Made by a program: the position numbers and the translations under genes. The notes under the pieces were generated by a model that worked only from the letters and a program-made list of their open reading frames with translations, had not been told where the DNA came from and ran no database searches. From the NCBI GenBank assembly GCA_944364075.1, contig CALVVZ010000012.1, positions 1 to 32,457 of the forward strand: a stretch of DNA of 32,457 nucleotides, read 5' to 3'. Origin of the DNA: an uncultured Clostridia bacterium. Its GTDB lineage: Bacteria > Bacillota > Clostridia > Christensenellales > Aristaeellaceae. Shown here piece after piece: positions 24,986 through 32,457 of this stretch. Within the stretch, counting starts at the first letter, position 1. Every line of letters begins with the position of its first letter.

Positions 24986-26032
24986 ATGACTCAAAAAAAG
25001 ATTACGATTTATGACATTGCAAAAGAAGCGCAGGTATCTGCCTCCACGGTATCACGGGTATTGGACAATCATCCCAGCGTAAAACCTGAGAAGCGTGAGC
25101 GCGTGATGAAAGTCGTAAAGAAATACCAGTTTCGCCCAAATGCATTGGCGAAGGGGCTAAGCAGCGCGCACAGCCGGATGATCGGAATGCTGTGCCCGGA
25201 TGTCTGTAACCCCTTTTTTTCCAGCATTTTTTCTGCCTGTGAACAGGCGGCTTTTGCGGCCGGCTATACGCTGATGCTTAACAATACTTTCGCGCAGCCT
25301 GAAAAAGAAATTGCTTATATGCATAAGCTCATGGAACAGCAAGCGGAAAGTTTGATTCTGTGCGGCGGCGTTGCGGATTGGCGGCCGCTACCGGAAGAAT
25401 ATGCAAATACCGTTCGTCAGTGTGCGCAGAATCTGCCCGTGGTTTCTGCGGGAGCGTTGCCTGTTGAGCGATGCTACCAGATACCACTGGATCATTACGA
25501 TGGAATGCGTCAGGCAGTAAACTATTTAGCTTCTTTGGGTCATACACGGATTGCGTTTCTTCATGGCTTGCGCTGCATTTTACAAACGCAAGAGAAAATG
25601 CGGGCATTCTATGAAACAATGGCGGCGCTGAAACTGCACGTGCATAAGGAATATGTCGTGGAAGTTATGACTTTTGATGAACAGGGCGGTTACCACGGCA
25701 TGATGCAGCTGATGTCGCTGCCCAAGCCCCCTACGGCGGTCATCGCCATTAATGATATGACTGCGATCGGGGCGCAGCAAGCCATTCTCCATAAAGGATA
25801 TAGCGTACCAAGGGATTTTTCCTTGATTGGATTTGACAATACCTATCTTACGTACCTGGTGCAGCCGCATCTTACGAGTTTGAGCCTGGATTATCAGGCA
25901 TATGCCCGTACGTTGATTGGCGCAGCAGTAAGCGCTATTTCCGGAGAACAGCCCAAGCCGTTGGAGGTTATTCCCCTAACGCTTCATGTCAAGGAGTCCT
26001 GCCGCAGAATTTTTCCATTAGAGGAAAAATAA
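24986..26032 (+). CDS. LacI-family transcriptional repressor of the sugar-uptake locus
   Basis: 348 residues. The N-terminal LacI helix-turn-helix and hinge are clear: TIYDIAKEAQVSASTVSRVLDNHPSVKPEKRERV, hinge RPNALAKGLSS with the minor-groove leucine-type contact. A periplasmic-binding-protein-like effector domain follows (MIGMLCPDVCNPFFSSIF at the start; VIAINDMTAIGAQQAI and SLIGFDNT in the second lobe). Start ATG follows GGAGGAG. The gene stands directly before an ABC importer and a GH35 gene, with a perfect LacI-type operator in the intervening leader. It very probably represses them until a sugar binds. The inducer is unknown; a galactoside is suggested by the GH35 enzyme. Confidence 0.94.
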   Translation: MTQKKITIYDIAKEAQVSASTVSRVLDNHPSVKPEKRERVMKVVKKYQFRPNALAKGLSSAHSRMIGMLCPDVCNPFFSSIFSACEQAAFAAGYTLMLNNTFAQPEKEIAYMHKLMEQQAESLILCGGVADWRPLPEEYANTVRQCAQNLPVVSAGALPVERCYQIPLDHYDGMRQAVNYLASLGHTRIAFLHGLRCILQTQEKMRAFYETMAALKLHVHKEYVVEVMTFDEQGGYHGMMQLMSLPKPPTAVIAINDMTAIGAQQAILHKGYSVPRDFSLIGFDNTYLTYLVQPHLTSLSLDYQAYARTLIGAAVSAISGEQPKPLEVIPLTLHVKESCRRIFPLEEK

Positions 26033-26041
26033 ACAAAAAGC

Positions 26042-26070
26042 TTGACAGAAATCAATGCTTGTGGTATGCT
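26042..26070 (+). promoter_or_regulatory. Sigma-A promoter of the ABC transporter/GH35 operon
   Basis: Perfect -35 TTGACA (26042-26047), 17-base spacer, -10 TATGCT (26065-26070). It begins 9 bases after the repressor's stop codon. The first gene starts 215 bases past the -10, so the leader is long and contains the operator. Confidence 0.78.
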
Positions 26071-26091
26071 CCCAAACAAAGAAATGCCACG

Positions 26092-26236
26092 ATAAAGCGG
26101 TGTTATGAAAAAAGGAGGTGTTATCTGAGACGGTATTTGTTGGCTGACTGAATGCAGGATGGGAAGTATTTATTTTCTTACCATTTTTTGCAACCGGTTG
26201 CAAGTCTAACAATAGCGTAATTCGTTGCCGCTTTAT
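26092..26236 (+). other. Long-range inverted repeat in the transporter leader
   Basis: ATAAAGCGG (26092-26100) is the exact reverse complement of CCGCTTTAT (26228-26236), 127 bases apart. In RNA this would close a large loop containing the orphan AAAGGAGGTG (26112-26121) and the operator sequence. It may fold the leader or be chance. Confidence 0.35.
26188..26203. promoter_or_regulatory. LacI-family operator, perfect 16-bp palindrome
   Basis: TTGCAACCGGTTGCAA is fully self-complementary with the central CG typical of LacI/GalR operators. It lies 118 bases downstream of the -10 box and about 80 bases before the binding-protein start codon. If the 26042 promoter is the only one, repression would work as a roadblock to elongating polymerase. 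The LacI-family protein encoded just upstream is the obvious ligand. I found no second copy nearby. Confidence 0.85.
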
Positions 26237-26284
26237 GGGGACATTTAGAATTCTGATTAAGAATACGAAGGAGGTTTATCTATT

Positions 26285-27544
26285 ATGAAGAGATTGACTG
26301 CAATACTCTTATCGCTGGTCTTATTGATGGCGCTGGCAGTGCCTGGCGTGGCAGAAACAGCAAAGATAGAACTGACGTTGAGCCATTGGGGATCCACGGC
26401 GGACGCTGAAGTCTATCAGGCCCGTGTGGATCTGTTCAACGCCCAAAGCGATACGATTCACGTAACGATTAACTATATTCCCGAGGATTATGCCACGAAG
26501 ATCACTTCTATGATGAGTTCCGGAACGGCTCCTGATGTTATGGTTGTGGCGGAAGAAGCTAATAGCTTTGCATATCGTGGACAGCTGCTTCCGCTGAACG
26601 ACTATCTGTCAGAAGCAGGTATTGACTTGGTAGCCAGCGTTGGTCAGGCCTGCGTGGATGCATATAGCTACGATGGCAGCATCTATGGCATTGCTGATCG
26701 TGCAGGTTGCTCCGTACTGTACTATAACAAGGATCTGTTTGACGCCGCAAACGTGGCTTACCCCACCATTGACTGGACGCGCGACGATTTCCTGGCTGCG
26801 GCCCAAGCGCTGACGGAAGAAAGCGACTCCGCGGACAAGGTATGGGGCTATGTTCAGGAAGACTGGTGGCCCTACTGGATGAGCTGGATCTATGGCGGCG
26901 GTGGCTGCGTAGTGGATGAAGAAGGCAACATCGCGGTAAATTCTCCTGAAAACGTTGCGTCTTTGACGTTCATGCGCGACCTAGTAGGTGAATATGGCGT
27001 AACCCCCACGCGTAGCCAGTTGGCGAGCATCGGTACCGGTGCCACTGCCTCTTCTCTGTTTGCCTCCGGCAAGGCTGCAATGTATTGCACCGGCGCATGG
27101 GGCATTGCTTCCTTCAAGGATGTGGAAGGTCTGAATTGGGACATGGCTCCTTTGTGGGATAAAGCAGCCCCTGCGTTTGGCAGCGCTATCTGCATTTCTT
27201 CGTCCACGCCGTATCCCGACGAGGCTTTCGAAGTTGCGAAATTTATGACCAGCGTCGACGCTCAGTCGATGATTGCACAGGCTTGCGAGGACGTTCCTGC
27301 TAACCTGGAGGTCTTGAATTCTGATGATTTCCTAAAAGCGGCCTGGTCCGATCGGGAAATCAACATGAACGTCTTTGTTGATTCTGTTGATATTACTTTT
27401 GCGCCGCCGACCACGCCTGAATGGGCCAGCTGGACCGCGGTTTGGGGAGAGCTGCTTGACCCCATTTATGATGGCGAAGGCGATCCCGCTGCGATCTTGG
27501 AAGAGATTCAGGCGCAAATGCAGCAGGTTCGAGACGACCTGTAA
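26285..27544 (+). CDS. ABC sugar-importer substrate-binding protein (family 1)
   Basis: 419 residues. Captures a sugar outside the membrane and delivers it to the two permeases encoded next. A signal peptide (MKRLTAILLSLVLLMALAV) ends in VPGVA-ET. There is no lipobox cysteine, unlike most Firmicute binding proteins, so signal peptidase I cleavage at about residue 23 is predicted. The mature part shows family features: LTLSHWGSTADAEVY at the start, a YATKITSMMSSGTAPDVM segment, LYYNKDLFDAANVAYP, and a W-rich binding region (EDWWPYWMSWIYGGGG). A strong GGAGG site precedes the ATG. A 14-bp hairpin follows the gene and may raise its expression over the permeases. The ligand is unknown. Confidence 0.92.
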   Translation: MKRLTAILLSLVLLMALAVPGVAETAKIELTLSHWGSTADAEVYQARVDLFNAQSDTIHVTINYIPEDYATKITSMMSSGTAPDVMVVAEEANSFAYRGQLLPLNDYLSEAGIDLVASVGQACVDAYSYDGSIYGIADRAGCSVLYYNKDLFDAANVAYPTIDWTRDDFLAAAQALTEESDSADKVWGYVQEDWWPYWMSWIYGGGGCVVDEEGNIAVNSPENVASLTFMRDLVGEYGVTPTRSQLASIGTGATASSLFASGKAAMYCTGAWGIASFKDVEGLNWDMAPLWDKAAPAFGSAICISSSTPYPDEAFEVAKFMTSVDAQSMIAQACEDVPANLEVLNSDDFLKAAWSDREINMNVFVDSVDITFAPPTTPEWASWTAVWGELLDPIYDGEGDPAAILEEIQAQMQQVRDDL

Positions 27545-27571
27545 GTATAACATTTTACTTCGTGCCCCTAC

Positions 27572-27601
27572 ATGCATGGGCCCCGCCCGGGGCCCATGCA
27601 T
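27572..27601 (+). repeat. Perfect 14-bp hairpin between binding protein and permease genes
   Basis: ATGCATGGGCCCCG (27572-27585) and CGGGGCCCATGCAT (27588-27601) are exact reverse complements with a two-base centre. Only TTGCCTTTA follows, a poor T tract, so it is more likely an mRNA-stabilising or partial-termination hairpin than a full terminator. Confidence 0.8.
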
Positions 27602-27634
27602 TTGCCTTTAATAAGCAAGAAAGGATCATGTGCG

Positions 27635-28582
27635 ATGAGCGCGAATAGGCATAAAAGGCTTCGCCTAACCAAAGCGGAGAAACGCGAAACGGCATGGTTT
27701 TACCTGCTGATTTCACCATGGTTGTTTGGCTTTTTTGCATTGACAGTATATCCCATGGGCGCATCGATCTATTACAGCTTAACAAACTGGAACATGTTTC
27801 AAACGCCCAAATTTCTTGGCGCAGATAATTATATTAAACTGTTTGGAAATGCGACGTTTTATACAGCGCTGTACAACACGTTTTATTATGCGCTGATTTT
27901 CGTGCCGGTGAGCATGATAATTTCATTGTTTTTAGCATGGTTACTGAACCGCAATGTTCGCGGAAGGCAAATTTACCGCACGCTGTTCTATATTCCAACG
28001 CTTGTGCCGGTGGTGGTAAGCGCGCTGATTTTCATGTGGATTCTTGCACCAGAAGGAATTTGCAACCAGTTTTTGGCGCTTCTGGGCATTCAAGGTCCTA
28101 GCTGGTTCTACGATGCCACATGGACAAAACCGGGATTGATTATTATGTCCTTATGGGGACTTGGATCTGGTTTTGTCCTTCTGTTGGCTGGCATGCAAGG
28201 TATTCCCCAGGAGCTCTATGAAGCCGGATACTTGGATGGCACCAATGCTTGGCAGGAATTCAGGCACATTACGATGCCCATGCTTTCGCCGATGATTCTG
28301 TATAACTTGGTCATGAACATTATCAATGCGCTGCAGCTATTCACACAGCCCTACGTGCTGGGCAGCCAGCAAAGTATGCCAGGACGCGCGGGACTGGGCG
28401 GCGGCATTGACAACAGTTTTCTTACCATTGTGCAGCTGCTGTATAACCAAGCGTTCAAACAGTTCAAGATGGGCTATGCGTCCGCTATGGCATGGGTGCT
28501 GTTTGTCATTATCCTGATCCTTACGCTGTTGGTTATGAAATCATCTGAGGCATGGACTTACTACGAGGGGGAATCACGATGA
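27635..28582 (+). CDS. ABC sugar-importer permease, MalF/UgpA type
   Basis: 315 residues with six predicted membrane helices, starting with YLLISPWLFGFFALTVYPM (about 25-43). The EAA loop that docks the ATPase is EAGYLDGTNAWQEFRHITMPML. Start at 27635 is preferred because GAAAGGA lies about 10 bases upstream and MSANRHKRLRLTKAEKRE is a typical short basic N-terminus; the open frame reaches further back into the hairpin. It overlaps the next permease gene by four bases (ATGA). No ATP-binding subunit is encoded here, so a shared MsmX/UgpC-like ATPase elsewhere is likely. Confidence 0.93.
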   Translation: MSANRHKRLRLTKAEKRETAWFYLLISPWLFGFFALTVYPMGASIYYSLTNWNMFQTPKFLGADNYIKLFGNATFYTALYNTFYYALIFVPVSMIISLFLAWLLNRNVRGRQIYRTLFYIPTLVPVVVSALIFMWILAPEGICNQFLALLGIQGPSWFYDATWTKPGLIIMSLWGLGSGFVLLLAGMQGIPQELYEAGYLDGTNAWQEFRHITMPMLSPMILYNLVMNIINALQLFTQPYVLGSQQSMPGRAGLGGGIDNSFLTIVQLLYNQAFKQFKMGYASAMAWVLFVIILILTLLVMKSSEAWTYYEGESR

Positions 28583-29427
28583 GAAAAGCTGCCCTGTGGA
28601 ACAGAATCCTAACTCACGCTGTTCTGATTTTTACGTCGCTGATTTTCATGATTCCCTTTGTATTTATGATCAGCATTTCGCTGGCAAGCGATTCATCCGT
28701 GGTGTTAGCGCAGTATACGTTGCTGCCGACAGAATTTCATTTTGAAAACTACTGGAATATCCTTTTTGATACAAAGGTAAGCCTCTGGCTGCGCAACTCC
28801 GTCATGATCACATTGTCCTGCACCTTGGCGACGGTTGCTTCCTGTGCGCTGGTAGCATACGCATTCGCACGCCTACGGGCGCGGGGACGCAACTTCTGGT
28901 TCGTGGTATGCCTGAGTACAATGATGATTCCTTCTCAGGTACGGATGATCCCACAGTTTGTGATTTTCAAGGAATTGGGCTGGATTGATACCTGGCTGCC
29001 ACTGATTGTACCGAATCTATTTGGTTCAGCGTATTATATTTTCATGCTTCGGCAGTTTATCGCTCGTTTACCCCGGGACTTGGATGAAGCGGCAACGCTG
29101 GATGGCCTAGGCTACTTCGGAATCTTTGCGCGGATTATTTTGCCATTGATTGTACCTGCCCTGGCAGCGGTGGCCGTATTTGCGATTATGGCAAACTGGA
29201 ATTGGTTCTTTGAACCGCTGATCTATCTGAATACCGAGGATCTTTTTCCCTTGGCGCTGGGTGTAAAAATTCTTACAGCGACCACATCCTCCGGCGCGCC
29301 GCCCATGTGGAACAAGGTGTTTACTGCGTCCATGATTCTTATTGTTCCGATGATCCTGGTATATTTTGTGGGACAGAAATATATGTATGAGATTACCCTG
29401 AGCGCGGGAAGCGCAGGGGTCAAATGA
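28579..29427 (+). CDS. ABC sugar-importer permease, MalG/UgpE type
   Basis: 282 residues and about six membrane helices. First helix is VLIFTSLIFMIPFVFMISISL. The EAA loop is EAATLDGLGYFGIFARIILPLIVPA. The start at 28579 overlaps the previous stop and has GAGGGGG upstream; an earlier in-frame ATG at 28552 lies inside the previous gene. It pairs with the MalF-type permease to form the membrane channel. The C-terminus (about 20 residues after MYEITLSAGSAGVK) is short, as usual for this type. The GH35 gene follows after 29 bases. Confidence 0.93.
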   Translation: MRKAALWNRILTHAVLIFTSLIFMIPFVFMISISLASDSSVVLAQYTLLPTEFHFENYWNILFDTKVSLWLRNSVMITLSCTLATVASCALVAYAFARLRARGRNFWFVVCLSTMMIPSQVRMIPQFVIFKELGWIDTWLPLIVPNLFGSAYYIFMLRQFIARLPRDLDEAATLDGLGYFGIFARIILPLIVPALAAVAVFAIMANWNWFFEPLIYLNTEDLFPLALGVKILTATTSSGAPPMWNKVFTASMILIVPMILVYFVGQKYMYEITLSAGSAGVK

Positions 29428-29456
29428 TCATACCATACCGCTAAGGAGGAGCCTGT

Positions 29457-32063
29457 ATGGAGCGTGTGGTACTTGCAAACGGGAATCTCTATATTGACGG
29501 AAAAGCGGAAATTCTTTTATGCTCTTCGTTTTTCTATTTTCGCATGCCCTCGGAATACTGGCGGCTGCGAATGCGTCAGCTGAAGCAAAGCGGCTATAAC
29601 GCAATCGATGTTTATTTCCCATGGAACTACCATGAAACTTCACCCGGTATTTGGGATTTCTCGGGAGAGAAAGACGTCAGCCGCTTTTTGACCATGGCGC
29701 GGGAAGAAAACCTTTATGTGGTCGCCCGTCCAGGACCCTATATCTGTTCTGAATGGGATGGCGGCGGTATTCCTGCCTGGGTACACCGGTATGATGAGGT
29801 GCGGCAGTTCGATCCTGGTTACCTGTCCATGGTGAAGGAATGGATGGATCGTGTGTTGCCCATTATTCATCGTTTTGAACTGGGGCAGGAGGGAAGCATT
29901 GTGCTTCTCCAGCTTGAAAATGAGTTGGATCTGTTCCCCTGCCGCCATGCACACCGATATATGGAGGCCATTCGGGATATAACGGATACATACGGCATTG
30001 AAATACCCTATGTTGCTTGTGTGGCGGGAAAGGGAGATGTGGACGCAGCTACAGGGAGCGTGGAACGGATCGTTCCTACCTTTAACATTTACCCGCCTTT
30101 TTCGGAACCCTCTATTGAGGAAAAGATGGAAATCATACAAAAACGCATTCTTATGCCCAAAGGAATGCCGCTACTGGCTACAGAAACGGAACGTGAGCAT
30201 AATTTTATGCGACGCGAACTAGCTAGCGGTGTACGACTAATCAGCCCTTACTGCCAGATGGCTACTACGAACTTTGATTGCCGCAATGGCATCAGTTCTT
30301 GGTCCAGCACGCCGGAAAAGCGCATTGTTTATATTAGTAACGACTATGATATGAACGCCATGCTCAAGGCGGATGGCTCCGTCACAAAGGAATATCTGGA
30401 AGCGCGTCTGCTTCGTAACTTCTTCAGTACCATGGGCGAGAAGGTATCCGCAGGATTACCCTTCCAGGAACATACCATCCAGGTAAGAACTGATTTTCAA
30501 ACCAATTATGAAGGACTTCACGCCATGTCGCTTGCAGGTGGAGGATACATGCTGTGTCTTCCCAATCTGAGCCGGGAGCAGGGATGCGCAGAAGTTACCT
30601 ATGGGCATCATCAATTCTCTTTGCAGGTGGAGGGCGACACCACTCGGCTATTGCTTTTCGAAGTCAACATGGAAGCCTGGGGTTATCCAGAAGTGACCAT
30701 TGTATGGACGGCTGCGGATATTGCCTGGATCGCCCGGGGAGAAATGGTCATTTATGGTGAGGGCGACGGCATATGCCTGGCCTATGATGGAAACGAACAC
30801 ATTCTGCTGGGCGGAGAAGAGTTAACCATTCATGGCAAGCCTTTACGTATACGGCGCATGAGCCGGGAACAGGCAGCACGAAGCGCATCGCCTTTTCTCG
30901 AGGCGTTTGATGGAGCAGTATCGCCTGCCTGGAAAACACAGCCCATTCAGCCAGTTTCAGCGGCTGCTGTCGAGCCCTTGGCTGCTAGTCAATCTGGAGA
31001 GATACGTGCAATGGAAGACATTGGCGTGTATGACGGCCGTGTGGTGTATGAGTTTGACGTACCGAAGTGCAGGGAACTCATTCTTAAAAATGCCGCAGAT
31101 ATTGCAGCGTTGTGGGTAAATGACGCACATGTGCGTACTTGGATCAGCGATGCTTCCATGCAGAGGTTGCCTGTTCAGGGAGGCCGGGTACGGCTACGTT
31201 GTGAAATATGGGGCCATACCTGTTTTGATGAAAATTACAATCCGCTGCTGCGCATGACGTCGCTTCGAGGGCTGCAGGGTGCGTATGCCGTAATGGAAGA
31301 ACTGCCTATCCACAATAATTGGCATTTTGTGGCGGATCAAGGTGAATTTAGCGAATATGTCACGCCTGTGTGGTCGGCACTTCCTTGCCTAACGGATTTT
31401 GGAACGCTGATTCCAAAGGGCGTTACGCTTTCGGGTATGTTCCGCCGTGAGGTTAGAATGCCGCTGACTGGAGACAAGCGCTTTCTATCTTTACAGGGAA
31501 TTACTATGCAAGCTGCGGTCTATGTGGATGGCAAACTGGCCGGAGTGGTAGACCGCACCGATCCAATGGTAGATATTACTGCTTTTACGCAGGTCGGCCG
31601 GATGTCGGAATTGGTCATTCGTGTTCGTGCGGATAGCGCGGAATCATTGCCGGGAAAACTGACGCTGCTGGCGGTACAGGAAATCCGCATGGCGCAGATA
31701 GGCGTTCAAAGCGTGAAGGAAGCGGCTCGAAAGCATCCTATGCAGGATTGCGCACCCTCGCTGCCGCTGTCCTTAGGATCAGGCGAAGCCATACGGTTGA
31801 ATTTATCTGTATTGCCCGAGGAAGATAAGGAAAAGTGGCTTCGTCCCGTGGGTCATGAAATTATGGTGACCATTTCGAATCACGGGCATATTCTGGGACG
31901 TCTAATGCCGGATAGCGATATCAATGCGCTGTTCCGCGCGGGTGACCCGAATAGAGTTTGGATGCCGCGTGAATGGCTACGTGAAGACGCAGATGTGCAG
32001 GTGCTTGTGGAAGCCCTGAAGAAAGGGGCTGAATTGACAAGCTTGCAGGTAGACTATCGCTAA
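29457..32063 (+). CDS. GH35-family beta-galactosidase-like glycosidase
   Basis: 868 residues, no signal peptide, so cytoplasmic. The N-terminal TIM barrel (about 1-330) matches GH35 landmarks: YNAIDVYFPWNYHETSPGIWDFSG, VVARPGPYICSEWDGGGIPAW, and the acid/base E156 in LLQLENELD. The nucleophile is probably E243 in LLATETERE, which replaces the common TEFWxGW motif. PYCQMATTNFD replaces the usual YMxHGGTNFG. These differences suggest a divergent GH35 subgroup, so galactose specificity is not certain. The rest (about 340-868) looks like beta-sandwich domains of the kind that decorate large GH35 enzymes. A very good AAGGAGGAG site precedes the ATG. It is the last gene of the LacI-controlled operon and would hydrolyse the sugar imported by the neighbouring transporter. 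Confidence 0.88.
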   Translation: MERVVLANGNLYIDGKAEILLCSSFFYFRMPSEYWRLRMRQLKQSGYNAIDVYFPWNYHETSPGIWDFSGEKDVSRFLTMAREENLYVVARPGPYICSEWDGGGIPAWVHRYDEVRQFDPGYLSMVKEWMDRVLPIIHRFELGQEGSIVLLQLENELDLFPCRHAHRYMEAIRDITDTYGIEIPYVACVAGKGDVDAATGSVERIVPTFNIYPPFSEPSIEEKMEIIQKRILMPKGMPLLATETEREHNFMRRELASGVRLISPYCQMATTNFDCRNGISSWSSTPEKRIVYISNDYDMNAMLKADGSVTKEYLEARLLRNFFSTMGEKVSAGLPFQEHTIQVRTDFQTNYEGLHAMSLAGGGYMLCLPNLSREQGCAEVTYGHHQFSLQVEGDTTRLLLFEVNMEAWGYPEVTIVWTAADIAWIARGEMVIYGEGDGICLAYDGNEHILLGGEELTIHGKPLRIRRMSREQAARSASPFLEAFDGAVSPAWKTQPIQPVSAAAVEPLAASQSGEIRAMEDIGVYDGRVVYEFDVPKCRELILKNAADIAALWVNDAHVRTWISDASMQRLPVQGGRVRLRCEIWGHTCFDENYNPLLRMTSLRGLQGAYAVMEELPIHNNWHFVADQGEFSEYVTPVWSALPCLTDFGTLIPKGVTLSGMFRREVRMPLTGDKRFLSLQGITMQAAVYVDGKLAGVVDRTDPMVDITAFTQVGRMSELVIRVRADSAESLPGKLTLLAVQEIRMAQIGVQSVKEAARKHPMQDCAPSLPLSLGSGEAIRLNLSVLPEEDKEKWLRPVGHEIMVTISNHGHILGRLMPDSDINALFRAGDPNRVWMPREWLREDADVQVLVEALKKGAELTSLQVDYR

Positions 32064-32119
32064 AAAGCAACTATGCAGCGCATAGAAAAAACGAGGAGCG
32101 CATTTGCCTTCGCTCATTT

Positions 32120-32233
32120 CAGGCTGTTAAAACTCAGGGGAAAAGTAGGAGGGGCCACGGCCTCTCCTACTTTCGTTCAAGTCCGGCAGCTTTACCGACG
32201 GAGCAGATCGTTGATCTCGCTTGCAAAATCAAT
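32120..32233 (+). repeat. Dispersed multi-hairpin repeat, copy B
   Basis: A 114-base diverged copy of the 13255-13370 unit: same start CAGGCTGTTAAAA, same central GGAGGGGCC stem, same CTTTCNTTC spacer, same TCCGNCNGCTNT block, and identical end GCTTGCAAAATCAAT. Its first stem is longer (about 13 bp, 32144-32172) and differs from copy A by changes that keep the pairing. It lies after the GH35 stop and a weak GAGCG/CGCTC hairpin (32097-32116) that may be the operon terminator. The rest of the 330-base gap after GH35 contains only the terminator at 32304-32354. Confidence 0.75.
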
Positions 32234-32303
32234 CATCTTCTGAACTGTGAAAACGAGAAACTGCCAACGAAAACAATGCTGGCATTTGAACCATAAAAAG
32301 AAA

Positions 32304-32354
32304 AAACCGCTACAACATTCATCCCCCCCTTTGGAATGAGAATTGCAGCGGTTT
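32304..32354 (-). terminator. Terminator of the minus-strand gene at the right edge
   Basis: AAACCGCT (32304-32311) pairs with AGCGGTTT (32347-32354). CATTC/GAATG forms an inner stem. On the minus strand the stem is followed by TTTTTTCTTTTT. It lies about 40 bases after the partial gene's stop codon. Confidence 0.8.
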
Positions 32355-32391
32355 ATCTGCTTGAAACTAATTATTCGATATTTGTGATTTT

Positions 32392-32457
32392 CTAATCATC
32401 GTTTGCCAGATGGGTAAAGCCTTTGTTTTTCTCAATAACCTTGATACCATAAACATC
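32392..32457 (-). CDS. 3' end of a minus-strand gene (partial)
   Basis: Reading in from the right edge on the minus strand gives 21 codons (DVYGIKVIEKNKGFTHLANDD) and then TAG. A good terminator follows, which supports a real gene end. The fragment is too short to name a family. Confidence 0.55.
   Translation of the reverse strand, partial: DVYGIKVIEKNKGFTHLANDD

Noticed and set aside
26105..26128. Seven-codon leader peptide (MKKGGVI) in the transporter leader
   Set aside because: It has no ribosome binding site of its own, since the GGAGG lies inside it, and no repeated or regulatory codons.

Overview
The window looks like a chromosomal segment from a fermentative, plant-glycan-using Clostridia-type Firmicute, probably from the gut or rumen. 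Reasons: AGGAGG-type ribosome binding sites, TTGACA-N17-TATAAT-type promoters, a YesM/YesN-type two-component pair, GH43/GH51/GH127 arabinan enzymes, a lysine riboswitch, and the DapL variant of the diaminopimelate pathway. A finer placement (for example Christensenellales-like) would be a guess. I see no rRNA, tRNA, phage, intact IS or CRISPR.

Left part (1-6.8 kb): a decaying arabinan/arabinoside locus. A YesN-type response regulator is split by a frameshift and faces its intact YesM-type kinase tail to tail, with overlapping 3' ends. Then come a GH51 arabinofuranosidase remnant (5' truncated, with an internal deletion), an intact GH43 enzyme and an intact GH127 (DUF1680) beta-L-arabinofuranosidase.

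Middle left (6.8-8.8 kb): an ECF sigma factor and a membrane-anchored anti-sigma-like protein, translationally coupled behind a likely autoregulated ECF promoter. 8.8-13.2 kb on the minus strand: dapF-dapL-purA-amidohydrolase. 13.2-13.7 kb holds no gene. It contains a 240-bp MITE-like element with about 38-bp inverted termini and several hairpins, followed by a second structured block. 13.7-16.1 kb on the minus strand: asnS and a D-2-hydroxyacid dehydrogenase.

Middle right (16.3-24.8 kb): a 1691-residue secreted protein built from about 13 SdrD/Cna-B-like modules with no visible wall anchor. It is followed by a lysine-riboswitch-controlled asd-dapA-dapB operon. Together with dapF-dapL this gives every step from aspartyl phosphate to meso-diaminopimelate within the window (aspartokinase and LysA are not here).

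Right part (24.9-32.1 kb): an apparently less GC-rich sugar-uptake locus. It has a LacI-family repressor, a perfect 16-bp LacI-type operator in a long leader, an ABC importer (binding protein without a lipobox, two permeases, no ATPase) and a cytoplasmic GH35 beta-galactosidase-like enzyme. A diverged copy of the 13.3-kb hairpin repeat lies after it, with compensatory stem changes. The window ends in the 3' tail of a minus-strand gene.

I found no convincing wholly new system. The best leads are the dispersed structured repeat, the anchorless SdrD-like giant and the convergent, partly broken two-component pair.
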